From CAISDA01 sp050258555 (lineage in GTDB: Bacteria; Bacteroidota; Ignavibacteria; UBA10030; UBA8401), in the NCBI GenBank assembly GCA_050258555.1, contig JBLMZA010000075.1:1-28279 (forward strand): DNA of 28,279 bases. The letters are read 5' to 3'. The position numbers were made by a program, and so were the translations under genes. This document shows positions 8,384-16,068 of this stretch, one piece after another (position 1 is the first letter of the stretch; every line of letters starts with the position of its first letter). Under the pieces are notes generated by a model, which saw nothing but the letters and a program-made list of their open reading frames with translations, was not told the origin of the DNA and searched no databases.

Positions 8384-10782
8384 TGACACGCATGAAAATA
8401 TTGTTGGGTATCCTGGTTCTCTCTGCCATTGCGCGAGGCGAAGCAATCCGCGATCTCATCGCTCCGGTCCGCATCGCCGCAGGCGGGACCGATACGGTGC
8501 TGGTGAGCGACCTGTTCTATGCGAAAAAGTACAGCGTGAAGTTCCTTCCCACGAAATCGGTGGACGTTTCCTATGACGCCGCGACGAACACGGCCGTCTT
8601 CCGCGCCGCTGCGGGATTTGCCGGCGCCGCAATCGTCGAATTCACGCAGGCCGGTACACGCCAGGCGCTGCCGGTGATCGTCGAAGGAACGAAAGTACAG
8701 CAAACGGTCCATGTGTTCCGCTACCGGCCGGGCAAAAACGTCGGCACGGTCTTCGTTACGGGCAGCTTCAACAACTGGAGCAAGGACCGCAACCCGATGA
8801 CAGATTCCTCGGGCTCCGGTGTCTACGAAGCGCGCGTGCCGCTCGATCCGGGCAGCTACATCTACAAGTTCATTGTCGACGGCAGGGAGATGCTCGATCC
8901 GGAAAATCCGGAGAAGACGCCCACGGGCTTCGACGATTTCAACTCGGTGGTCCGCATCGCCGATGCCGATTCGACGACGATGTTCCTCCACGTGGGGGGA
9001 AGGGCGGAGAAGGCCGACGCGGCGGAATTTTCGTTCCTCTACGAGCATTCGTTTCCTTCAAAGGGAATAACGGCGGAGAATGTCGTTGCGCTTCTTGATA
9101 ATGCGCGCATCGATGCGAAGCGCATCGCCGTCAGCGGCGCAGCGGTTCGTCTCCGCATTCCGAAGAAGGAGCTGAAGGGCGACAGGACGCTCCGCGTGAT
9201 AGTGTCGGAGCACGGCCGCACGACCAACCTGCAGCAGGTCGTTCTGCATGACGGCACGCCCGCCTCGGCCGTCGCCGCGAAGCCGGCATGGGAGGACGGC
9301 GTGATCTATTCGATCATGATCGATCGCTTTAACGACGGCGATGCGTCGAACGACATTCCCGTACAGCACGATTCGCTCTTCCGTCAGGCGAATTATCAGG
9401 GCGGAGATCTGCGCGGCATCATCAAAAAAATCGACGAGGGATATTTCGACACGCTCGGCGTGAACATCCTCTGGATTTCACCGGTGAACGACAATCCCGA
9501 CGTGGCCTTCCGCGAATATCCGCCGCCGCACCGCTGGTATAGCGGCTATCACGGCTACTGGCCGATCAGCGAGAACCGGGTGGAAGAGAAGTTCGGTTCG
9601 ATGAGTGATCTGAAGGAGTTGATCGGGAAGGCTCATGCACATCATATGCGTGTGCTGCTCGATTACGTGGCGCACCACGTGCACATCGATCACCCGTGGT
9701 ACAAACAGCATCCCGACTGGTTCGGCACGCTGGATCTTCCCGACGGCCGGAAGAATCTCCGCCTGTGGGATGAGTTCCGGCTGACGACGTGGTTCGAGCC
9801 GTACATGCCGTCGTTCGATTACACGAAATCGAAGGATGCGCTCGAAGCGATGTCGGACAATGCCGTATGGTGGCTCAAGGAAACCGGAGCCGACGGATTC
9901 CGGCACGACGCCGTGAAGCATGTGCCGAACGAATTCTGGCGCACGCTCACGCGCAAACTGAAGGAGCGCATCGAAGCGCCGCGGCACGACAAGGTGTACC
10001 AGATCGGCGAGACATTCGGCGATTATCCGCTCATTGCCTCGTATGTGAACAACGGCCAGTTGAGCTCCCAGTTCAATTTCAATCTTTCGTATTTTGCCAT
10101 TCCCGTCTTCCTGGAGTCGGATAAGTCGTTTGCGTTCGTCGACTTTCATATGAAGAAATCGTTTGCATCGTTCGGCGCCAACAACCTGATGGGCAACATC
10201 ATGGACAGCCACGATAAAGTCCGTTATATGGCATACGCCGACGGCGACATCAAAAACCAGGGGGAGGACACGCGCGAGATGGCGTGGACGAATCCGCCGA
10301 CGGTGGATCACGCCTCGAGCTACAAAAAAGCGGAGCTGTACTTTGCGTATATGATGACGATCCCCGGACTGCCGGTGGTGTATTACGGATCGGAGTTCGG
10401 CATGACCGGAGCGGACGATCCCGACAACCGGCGCATGATGCGCTTCGGCGATGCGGTCACGCCGCTCGAGCGGGAGATGAAGGCGCAGACGGCGTCGCTC
10501 ATCCGGATCCGGACATCGCACCCGGCGCTGCGCTACGGCGACTTCCTCACGCTCAGGGCGGATACGACCATCTATGCCTATATGCGCTCGGATATGAACG
10601 AGCGCGTGCTTGTGGTGCTCAATAAGAGCGCTCAGCCGGCCACCGTGCCGCTGACGCTGCCCGGAATCTATCCGGTGAAGGAGATGACCGATGCGGCCAC
10701 GGGCAAGAAGTTTCCGATGGCCGGTCACCGCATCATGCTCACCGTGCCGGCCATCGGATGGCGCATCATGAAGATCGATTAA
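8380..10782 (+). CDS. Exported CBM48-GH13 alpha-amylase/neopullulanase-like enzyme
   Basis: 800 residues. Signal peptide (about 1-21), an N-terminal beta domain (about 22-105), a CBM48/AMPK-like glycogen-binding domain (about 108-195, with VFVTGSFNNWS and YIYKFIVDG), a second beta domain (about 215-295), the GH13 barrel (about 303-715) and a C-terminal beta domain. Catalytic residues are D510 (GFRHDAVKH), E544 (QIGETFGD) and D612 (MDSHDKVRY). Region I reads DYVAHH, with His where Asn is usual. There is no sorting domain, so it should be periplasmic, trimming dextrins released by the surface enzyme. The ATG at 8380 has AAGGAG at 8366-8371 upstream and overlaps the permease stop. A much longer open frame from 7792 is an overlap artefact of the permease gene. 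Confidence 0.9.
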   Translation: MMTRMKILLGILVLSAIARGEAIRDLIAPVRIAAGGTDTVLVSDLFYAKKYSVKFLPTKSVDVSYDAATNTAVFRAAAGFAGAAIVEFTQAGTRQALPVIVEGTKVQQTVHVFRYRPGKNVGTVFVTGSFNNWSKDRNPMTDSSGSGVYEARVPLDPGSYIYKFIVDGREMLDPENPEKTPTGFDDFNSVVRIADADSTTMFLHVGGRAEKADAAEFSFLYEHSFPSKGITAENVVALLDNARIDAKRIAVSGAAVRLRIPKKELKGDRTLRVIVSEHGRTTNLQQVVLHDGTPASAVAAKPAWEDGVIYSIMIDRFNDGDASNDIPVQHDSLFRQANYQGGDLRGIIKKIDEGYFDTLGVNILWISPVNDNPDVAFREYPPPHRWYSGYHGYWPISENRVEEKFGSMSDLKELIGKAHAHHMRVLLDYVAHHVHIDHPWYKQHPDWFGTLDLPDGRKNLRLWDEFRLTTWFEPYMPSFDYTKSKDALEAMSDNAVWWLKETGADGFRHDAVKHVPNEFWRTLTRKLKERIEAPRHDKVYQIGETFGDYPLIASYVNNGQLSSQFNFNLSYFAIPVFLESDKSFAFVDFHMKKSFASFGANNLMGNIMDSHDKVRYMAYADGDIKNQGEDTREMAWTNPPTVDHASSYKKAELYFAYMMTIPGLPVVYYGSEFGMTGADDPDNRRMMRFGDAVTPLEREMKAQTASLIRIRTSHPALRYGDFLTLRADTTIYAYMRSDMNERVLVVLNKSAQPATVPLTLPGIYPVKEMTDAATGKKFPMAGHRIMLTVPAIGWRIMKID

Positions 10783-10816
10783 TCGTAAAAACGTACATTG
10801 ACCAACACTCCCGACT

Positions 10817-12319
10817 ATGAACAAACCCCGTCTCTCGTTTTGGCAGATCTGGAACATGAGCTTCGGCTTTCTCGGAATTCAATTCGGATTCGCGCTGCAG
10901 AATGCGAATGTAAGCCGCATCTTTGAAACACTCGGCGCCAATGTGGCCGACATCCCCATCCTGTGGATCGCCGCGCCCGTGACCGGGCTCATCGTGCAGC
11001 CCATCATCGGGCACATGAGCGACCGCACATGGAACCGTCTCGGCCGCCGCCGCCCGTACTTCTTCGTCGGAGCGCTCCTGGCGACGGCTGCGCTCCTGCT
11101 GATGCCGAATTCGGCGGCGCTGTGGATCGCCGCCGGCATGCTGTGGATCATGGATGCGTCGATCAACGTTTCGATGGAACCATTCCGCGCCTTTGTCGGC
11201 GACATGCTTCCGTCGGAGCAGCGCACGCAGGGCTTCGCGATGCAGAGCTTCTTCATCGGGATCGGCGCCGTCATCGCCTCGGCGCTTCCGTACATGCTGA
11301 CCAACTGGTTCAATGTGTCGAATGTCGCCCCGCTGAATGAAATTCCCGCCTCGGTGAAGTATTCATTCTACATCGGCGGCCTCGTCTTCATTGCCGCAGT
11401 GTCGTGGACCGTATTCCGCACGAAGGAATACTCGCCCGAAGAGCTCGAGCAGTTCGGAAAGAAGGACGAAGAAGCGCGCCTGAAGCGCAGCGGGGCCGAT
11501 AGGCCGGCTGCGACGCACGCAGCGCTCTACCGCAACGGCGCGATCTGGCTCGCGGCCGGTCTTGTCGCAATGGCGATGCTGTATTTCTTTGAACTCGATC
11601 GCGAGCTCTACATTCTCGCCGCGGGCATCGCCGTCTTCGGCGTGCTGCAGCTCATCGTCGGCGCTTCGACGAAAGCGGGGAGGACCGAACAGGGACTCGC
11701 CGCCGTGATACACGATCTCTATGCGATGCCGAAGACGATGCGCGAGCTCGCCGTGGTCCAGTTCTTCTCGTGGTTCGCACTCTTCGCCATGTGGATCTAT
11801 ACGACCGCCGCCGTGACGCAGCATATCTACGGCACCACGGATACGACGTCTGCCGCGTTCAACGAAGGCGCGGACTGGGTGGGCGTGCTGATGTCTGTCT
11901 ATAACGGCTTCGCCGCTGTCATGGCGTTCGTCCTCGTGTGGCTTGCGAAGAAGACAAGCCGCAAGACCGTGCACATGATCAGTCTTTTCTGCGGCGGTCT
12001 CGGTCTGGCGTCCTTTTATGTGATCAGGGATCCGCAGCTGCTTCTTGTTTCGGAGCTCGGCATCGGGCTCGCGTGGGCGTCGATCCTCGCCATGCCGTAT
12101 GCGATCCTCGCCGGATCCCTGCCGCCGCGCAAGATGGGCGTATACATGGGAATTTTCAACTTTTTCATCGTGATTCCACAGATTCTGGCGGCGAGCATTT
12201 TGGGATTTTTTATGCGTACCTTCTTGCATAATGAGGCAATTAATGCTTTATTACTGGGAGGAGCCTCGATGATCGTTGCCGGCGTGCTGGTGCTGCTGGT
12301 GGACGATGTCGATGCATAA
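10817..12319 (+). CDS. Second MFS sugar permease (SLC45/GPH-like)
   Basis: A 500-residue polytopic protein with about 12 helices. The signature GHMSDRTWNRLGRRRPYF (65-82) is again the SLC45/GPH type. Helix 1 contains FGIQFGFALQ-like residues (18-28) and helix 4/5 contains MDASINVSMEPFRAFVGD (18 residues), both familiar in bacterial maltose permeases of this family. It has a long charged cytoplasmic loop after helix 6 (about 205-240) that the first permease has in shorter form. It is 34 bp downstream of the CBM48-GH13 gene and likely ends the glucan operon. The two permeases are quite different in sequence, so they may handle different chain lengths; this is inference. I see no clear terminator after it. 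Confidence 0.87.
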   Translation: MNKPRLSFWQIWNMSFGFLGIQFGFALQNANVSRIFETLGANVADIPILWIAAPVTGLIVQPIIGHMSDRTWNRLGRRRPYFFVGALLATAALLLMPNSAALWIAAGMLWIMDASINVSMEPFRAFVGDMLPSEQRTQGFAMQSFFIGIGAVIASALPYMLTNWFNVSNVAPLNEIPASVKYSFYIGGLVFIAAVSWTVFRTKEYSPEELEQFGKKDEEARLKRSGADRPAATHAALYRNGAIWLAAGLVAMAMLYFFELDRELYILAAGIAVFGVLQLIVGASTKAGRTEQGLAAVIHDLYAMPKTMRELAVVQFFSWFALFAMWIYTTAAVTQHIYGTTDTTSAAFNEGADWVGVLMSVYNGFAAVMAFVLVWLAKKTSRKTVHMISLFCGGLGLASFYVIRDPQLLLVSELGIGLAWASILAMPYAILAGSLPPRKMGVYMGIFNFFIVIPQILAASILGFFMRTFLHNEAINALLLGGASMIVAGVLVLLVDDVDA

Positions 12320-12419
12320 CATGCCACACGGTATCCATTTCGTGTTTTCATGCGTCTCAATACATGATGCGGACCCCGACACAGTTTCCGAAACAACAGG
12401 ATGACCGCGGATTCGGACT

Positions 12420-12833
12420 ATGAAATTCTTCACAGAATATCTCGTATTCAACACCAGGCATTCCCGGGAATACATCAATATCACGCACGATGTCGAAAAG
12501 ATACTCGCCAAAAGCGGTATCAAGGAAGGCATGATACTGGTCTCCGCAATGCATATCACCGCAGGTGTGTACGTCAACGACGCAGAGTCGGGCCTCATCC
12601 AGGACATCGATGAATGGCTCGAAAAACTGGCCCCCTATAATCCTGGTTACCGGCATCATCGCACCGGCGAGACAAACGGAGACTCTCATCTGAAGAGCCT
12701 CCTGGTTCATCACGAGGTGATCGTGCCGGTGACAAACGGCTCCCTGGATTTCGGTCCATGGCAGCAGATTTACTACGCGGAATTCGACGGTCAGCGCGCC
12801 AAGCGCGTGATTGTGAAAGTGATGGGAGAGTGA
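12420..12833 (+). CDS. YjbQ/UPF0047 family protein
   Basis: A 137-residue protein covering the full length of the UPF0047/YjbQ family. Visible family features are MHITAGVYVNDAE (44-56), a His-rich centre (Y77 R78 H79 H80, then GDSHLKSLL with H90) and FGPWQQIYYAEFDGQR (111-126). Members have been annotated as secondary thiamine-phosphate synthases because some can replace ThiE, but the physiological role is unsettled. It sits alone between the glucan operon (100-bp gap) and the GWxTD gene (67-bp gap). Nothing around it suggests thiamine synthesis. Confidence 0.88.
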   Translation: MKFFTEYLVFNTRHSREYINITHDVEKILAKSGIKEGMILVSAMHITAGVYVNDAESGLIQDIDEWLEKLAPYNPGYRHHRTGETNGDSHLKSLLVHHEVIVPVTNGSLDFGPWQQIYYAEFDGQRAKRVIVKVMGE

Positions 12834-12900
12834 CCGGCGTACAGCAGGCAGTTCAACCCCAGGATGCATCATTCATCAATTTCAACCATCAACCCCCATC

Positions 12901-14295
12901 ATGAAAAAACTACTTTTTCTTCTTCTGCTCTTCGCGGTACAGTACGGCGCGCCGGCCGCCCCTTCGAACAACAGCCTCAAGCTGAGTCTCGACATGGCCC
13001 GCTTCCGGGGCGATTCGTCGAATGTGTACCTTGAAGTGTATTACGGCTTCGACGTGTCGCTTCTGAAATACGCCGCAGCCGAAGGCAGCTTCCGGGGCGA
13101 TGCGATCATCAGCGTCGCGTTCAAGAAGTCCGCAAACGACTCCATTGTGGCGCATCAGGCGATGCGCATTCCGTTCAGCATCAGCGACACGACGCTGCTC
13201 GACCAGTCGCGCACGTACAACGATGTGCTCGGCTTTTTCCTGAAGCCCGATATCTACCGCGTGTATGTCGTTCTGAAGGACGGGCGCTCGCCCGAGCGCA
13301 TGGATTCGCTGTCGTTCCCGATCGATCTGAAGCTGATCGATCACCGGTCGATGGCGCTTTCCGATGCGGAACTCTGCACGTCGATCGTGCCGATCGAAAA
13401 AGACAGCACCAACCGCTTCTACAAAAATACGATGGAAGTGAAGCCGAATCCCTCGAAGCTCTTCGGCGCCCATCAGCCCGCATTGTTCTACTATCTCGAA
13501 TCGTACAATCTGCTGAAGGGACAGTCGGCGCAGTACCAGACCCGCGCCTCGATCACGAACGCCGTCGGCAAGGAAGTCGTCGCCTCGCTGAAGACCAGGC
13601 CGCGCACTTACGATTCGAACGTCGAGGTCGGCATGCTGAAGATCGCCTCGCTCCGCACGGGCGCCTATACGTTCACGTATGCGGTCATCGATTCGGCGGC
13701 AAATGTGAAGTCCACATCCTCGAAGAAATTCTTCGTCTACAATCCGTCGCTTCCGCCCGATACGCTGGTCGCATCGACAAACGAAGATGTCATGTCGAGC
13801 GAGTATGCGACAATGACCGAGCCCGAACTCGATCGGGAATTCGCGGCGGCGAAATATATCGCCTCCAAAGAGGAGATCGATCATTATGAAAGCCTCAAAG
13901 GAGACGACGCCAAGCGCAAGGCGCTCTTCGAATTCTGGGGCAAGCGCGACGAGGACAAGTCGACCACCATCAACGAAATGAAGCAGGAGCATCTGAAGCG
14001 CGTCGAGTATTCGAACATCCAGTACCGCACCGGCAAGAAGGAGGGATGGAAAACGGACCGCGGCCGCGTCTACATCATGTACGGTCCGCCGGACGAAGTC
14101 GAACGTCATGTGAATGAGATCGACGTGAAGCCGTACGAAATCTGGTACTATCATTCGCTGCAGGGCGGAGTGCAGTTCATCTTCGGCGACCGCACCGGCT
14201 TCTCCGATTACATCCTGCTGCACTCGACACACCGGAACGAGCTCCACGACGACAACTGGATGCGCCAGATCTCGACCGGCAGCAACATGTACTGA
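12901..14295 (+). CDS. Exported GWxTD-domain protein
   Basis: 464 residues with a signal peptide (about 1-19, cleavage near APAA). The first 280 residues look like beta-sandwich domains. The segment from about 310 is helical, and the C-terminal 85 residues form the GWxTD domain: GWKTDRGRVYIMYGPPDE (382-399) followed by the aromatic YEIWYYH segment. This domain is widespread in FCB bacteria and several other phyla, often at the C-terminus of exported proteins. Its biochemical function is not established to my knowledge. The absence of a T9SS tail suggests the periplasm or outer-membrane inner face. It stands just upstream of the pyr leader but has no evident functional link to it. Confidence 0.85.
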   Translation: MKKLLFLLLLFAVQYGAPAAPSNNSLKLSLDMARFRGDSSNVYLEVYYGFDVSLLKYAAAEGSFRGDAIISVAFKKSANDSIVAHQAMRIPFSISDTTLLDQSRTYNDVLGFFLKPDIYRVYVVLKDGRSPERMDSLSFPIDLKLIDHRSMALSDAELCTSIVPIEKDSTNRFYKNTMEVKPNPSKLFGAHQPALFYYLESYNLLKGQSAQYQTRASITNAVGKEVVASLKTRPRTYDSNVEVGMLKIASLRTGAYTFTYAVIDSAANVKSTSSKKFFVYNPSLPPDTLVASTNEDVMSSEYATMTEPELDREFAAAKYIASKEEIDHYESLKGDDAKRKALFEFWGKRDEDKSTTINEMKQEHLKRVEYSNIQYRTGKKEGWKTDRGRVYIMYGPPDEVERHVNEIDVKPYEIWYYHSLQGGVQFIFGDRTGFSDYILLHSTHRNELHDDNWMRQISTGSNMY

Positions 14296-14330
14296 TAAGG
14301 CAATTGTTCTTCCACATAGCGATCCTTTAA

Positions 14331-14350
14331 TTCTATCCGGCGAGGTAGAG
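14331..14350 (+). promoter_or_regulatory. PyrR-binding loop (anti-antiterminator) of the pyr leader
   Basis: TATCCGGCGAGGTA (14334-14347) matches the established PyrR-binding consensus ARUCCNGNGAGGYU at every constrained position except its outermost pair, where A-U is replaced by U-A, preserving the pairing. C14337-C14338 pair with G14344-G14345 around the pentaloop GGCGA. A14335-T14346, T14334-A14347, C14333-G14348 and T14332-A14349 extend the stem. UMP-bound PyrR would stabilise this hairpin. Its 3' strand GAGGT (14342-14346) is also complementary to ACCTC (14414-14418) in the downstream terminator arm, as an attenuation switch requires. Confidence 0.75.
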
Positions 14351-14408
14351 AAGGAATGGTGAATGTCGGTGTGCAGGCGCGCGTGTCCGCCCGCACAGAC
14401 CTGAGTGC

Positions 14409-14456
14409 ACAAAACCTCCTTCCCGGCCCCCGGGCAAAGGAGGTTTTGTCATTTTT
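14409..14456 (+). terminator. pyr attenuator terminator that also contains the pyrR Shine-Dalgarno
   Basis: ACAAAACCTCCTT (14409-14421) pairs perfectly with AAGGAGGTTTTGT (14437-14449). Inside the loop CCCGG (14422-14426) pairs with CCGGG (14430-14434), making a very stable structure followed by CATTTTT. The strong Shine-Dalgarno AAGGAGG (14437-14443) lies within the 3' arm, 13 nt before the pyrR ATG. Folding would therefore both terminate transcription and hide the ribosome site. Confidence 0.8.
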
Positions 14457-15014
14457 ATGGATACCATACAGACGATCATCGATGCAAAAGGATTCGCGCG
14501 AACCGTCACCCGGCTCGCGCACGAGATTGTCGAGCGCAACAAGGGAGCCGAAACGCTCGGCATCGTCGGCATCCGCACGCGCGGAGAATATCTCGCGCGG
14601 CGCCTGGCCCAGGCCATCCAGGACACCGAGGGCGTCGTGGTGCCCTTCGGAACGCTCGACATCACGCTCTACAGGGACGATCTGCGCGGCCGCCTGAGCC
14701 AGCCCCAGCTCAAGACGACGCACATCCTCTACGATATCACCGGGAAGAACATCGTGCTCGTGGACGATGTGCTCTTTACCGGACGCACGATCCGTTCCGC
14801 GCTCAATGCGCTGATGGATCTCGGTCGTCCCGCAACGATCCAGCTTGCCGTCTTTGTGGACCGGGGGCACCGCGAGCTGCCCATCAAGGCCGACTTTGTG
14901 GGCAAGAATATCCCCACATCGGCGGAGCAGGAAATCAAAGTGCTCATGACGGAAATCGACAGCGACGACGGCGTGCAGCTTGTGACGCACGGGTCGGAAG
15001 GAGGCGCACAATGA
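14457..15014 (+). CDS. pyrR: PyrR, pyr operon attenuation regulator / uracil phosphoribosyltransferase
   Basis: A 185-residue type I phosphoribosyltransferase. The PRPP loop is VLVDDVLFTGRTIRSA (100-115). The start MDTIQTIIDAKGFARTVTRLA and the YRDDLR segment (72-77) are characteristic of PyrR. PyrR binds UMP or UTP and then the leader RNA of pyr genes, favouring termination when pyrimidines are plentiful; many members also make UMP from uracil. The leader directly upstream carries a matching binding loop and terminator, so autoregulation is well supported by sequence. The ATG at 14457 is preceded by AAGGAGG. The stop overlaps the pyrB start by 4 bp. Confidence 0.93.
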   Translation: MDTIQTIIDAKGFARTVTRLAHEIVERNKGAETLGIVGIRTRGEYLARRLAQAIQDTEGVVVPFGTLDITLYRDDLRGRLSQPQLKTTHILYDITGKNIVLVDDVLFTGRTIRSALNALMDLGRPATIQLAVFVDRGHRELPIKADFVGKNIPTSAEQEIKVLMTEIDSDDGVQLVTHGSEGGAQ

Positions 15015-15937
15015 AGCTTTCCAGCAGGCATCTGCTCGGACTCGACGGCGTTCCACAGAAGGACATCCAGCTCATTCTCGATACCGCCGTCTCATTCAAA
15101 GAAATTCTCAACCGCCCGATCAAGAAAGTCCCGCCGCTGCAGGGCAAGACGATCGTGAATCTGTTCTTCGAGAACTCGACACGCACGCGCATCTCGTTCG
15201 AGCTGGCGCAGCGCCGGCTCTCGGCCGATGTCGTGAACTTCGCCGCCTCGGGCTCGAGCGTGAGCAAAGGGGAGACGCTCAAGGACACGGCGCGCAATAT
15301 CGAGGCCATGAAGATCGATATGGTGGTGATCCGGCACAGTTCTGCCGGCGCGGCGCATTTCCTCACGAAGGTCGTCAAGGCCAACGTGATCAACGCAGGC
15401 GACGGATGCCACGAGCATCCGACCCAGGCGCTCCTGGACATGTATACGCTTCGGGAAAAGTTCGGAGCACTCAAGGGGCTCCGCATCTGCATCGTGGGCG
15501 ACATCCTGAACAGCCGCGTCGCGCGCTCCAATATCTACGGACTGAAGACGATGGGCGCCGAGGTGTCGGTCTGCGGACCGGCGACGCTGATTCCGCGCGA
15601 CATCGAATGCCTCGGCGTGAATGTGTATCACCACCTCGATGATGTGCTGCCGCATGTCGACGCGGTGAATGTGCTGCGCATACAGCTCGAGCGCGCTTCG
15701 GCCGGGCTCTTCCCGTCGCTGCGCGAATACCACCGGTCGTTCGGACTCACCAGCGAGCGGCTCGCCAAAGTGCAGCGGCCCATCACCATCTTGCATCCGG
15801 GACCGATCAACCGCGATGTCGAGCTCTCGGCCGACGTGGCGGACGGTCCGCATTCGCTGATTCTCGAACAGGTGCTCAACGGCGTTGCCGTGCGCATGGC
15901 GGTGCTCTACCTGCTCGGCATGACCGGGCAATCGTAA
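15011..15937 (+). CDS. pyrB: Aspartate carbamoyltransferase catalytic subunit
   Basis: 308 residues, the usual size for the catalytic chain. It joins carbamoyl phosphate and aspartate to give N-carbamoylaspartate, the second step of pyrimidine synthesis. Visible motifs are the carbamoyl-phosphate loop FFENSTRTRISFE (52-64), HEHPTQALLD (134-143) and the aspartate-side loop HPGPINRDVE near residue 262. No pyrI regulatory chain gene is adjacent. With the PyrR leader, this suggests control by attenuation rather than by an allosteric subunit. Coupled to pyrR by ATGA. Confidence 0.96.
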   Translation: MKLSSRHLLGLDGVPQKDIQLILDTAVSFKEILNRPIKKVPPLQGKTIVNLFFENSTRTRISFELAQRRLSADVVNFAASGSSVSKGETLKDTARNIEAMKIDMVVIRHSSAGAAHFLTKVVKANVINAGDGCHEHPTQALLDMYTLREKFGALKGLRICIVGDILNSRVARSNIYGLKTMGAEVSVCGPATLIPRDIECLGVNVYHHLDDVLPHVDAVNVLRIQLERASAGLFPSLREYHRSFGLTSERLAKVQRPITILHPGPINRDVELSADVADGPHSLILEQVLNGVAVRMAVLYLLGMTGQS

Positions 15938-16036
15938 TGTGGGGCGAAGTCGGAAATGATACGCGCGTTAAGCGTGGTTATTGTTGCTTCGCCCAGACCG
16001 AATGATCATCATGTGGGGCGAAGCGCTGCTTCGCCC
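15937..16036. repeat. Palindromic repeat cluster between pyrB and pyrC
   Basis: The 13-mer ATGTGGGGCGAAG occurs at 15937-15949 and again at 16011-16023. Each copy is followed by its inverted partner GCTTCGCCC (15986-15994 and 16028-16036). The second unit is a tight hairpin, GGGCGAAGC-GCT-GCTTCGCCC. The first has a 37-nt loop. The arrangement resembles REP/BIME-type dispersed elements located in intergenic DNA. The first copy starts at the last base of the pyrB stop codon. Confidence 0.65.
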
Positions 16037-16068
16037 TGCTTCATCTTTCTTTCGATATCGAGGATTTT

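Noticed and set aside
9478..10857. A 459-codon minus-strand open frame over the third GH13 gene
   Set aside because: Antisense to a gene with all GH13 catalytic residues, with no recognisable features.
12320..12419. Terminator or promoter between the second permease and the yjbQ-like gene
   Set aside because: No convincing hairpin with U-run and no consensus promoter could be found in this gap.
14304..14331. Sigma-70-like promoter (TTGTTC, 16 nt, TTTAAT) before the pyr leader
   Set aside because: It would start transcription inside the PyrR-binding loop, which must be transcribed to work, and the phylum usually uses a different promoter consensus.
14356..14456. Short leader peptide starting MVNVGVQARV in the pyr leader
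   Set aside because: The frame runs through the terminator and into pyrR, with no ribosome site and no run of regulatory codons. The PyrR loop already explains regulation.
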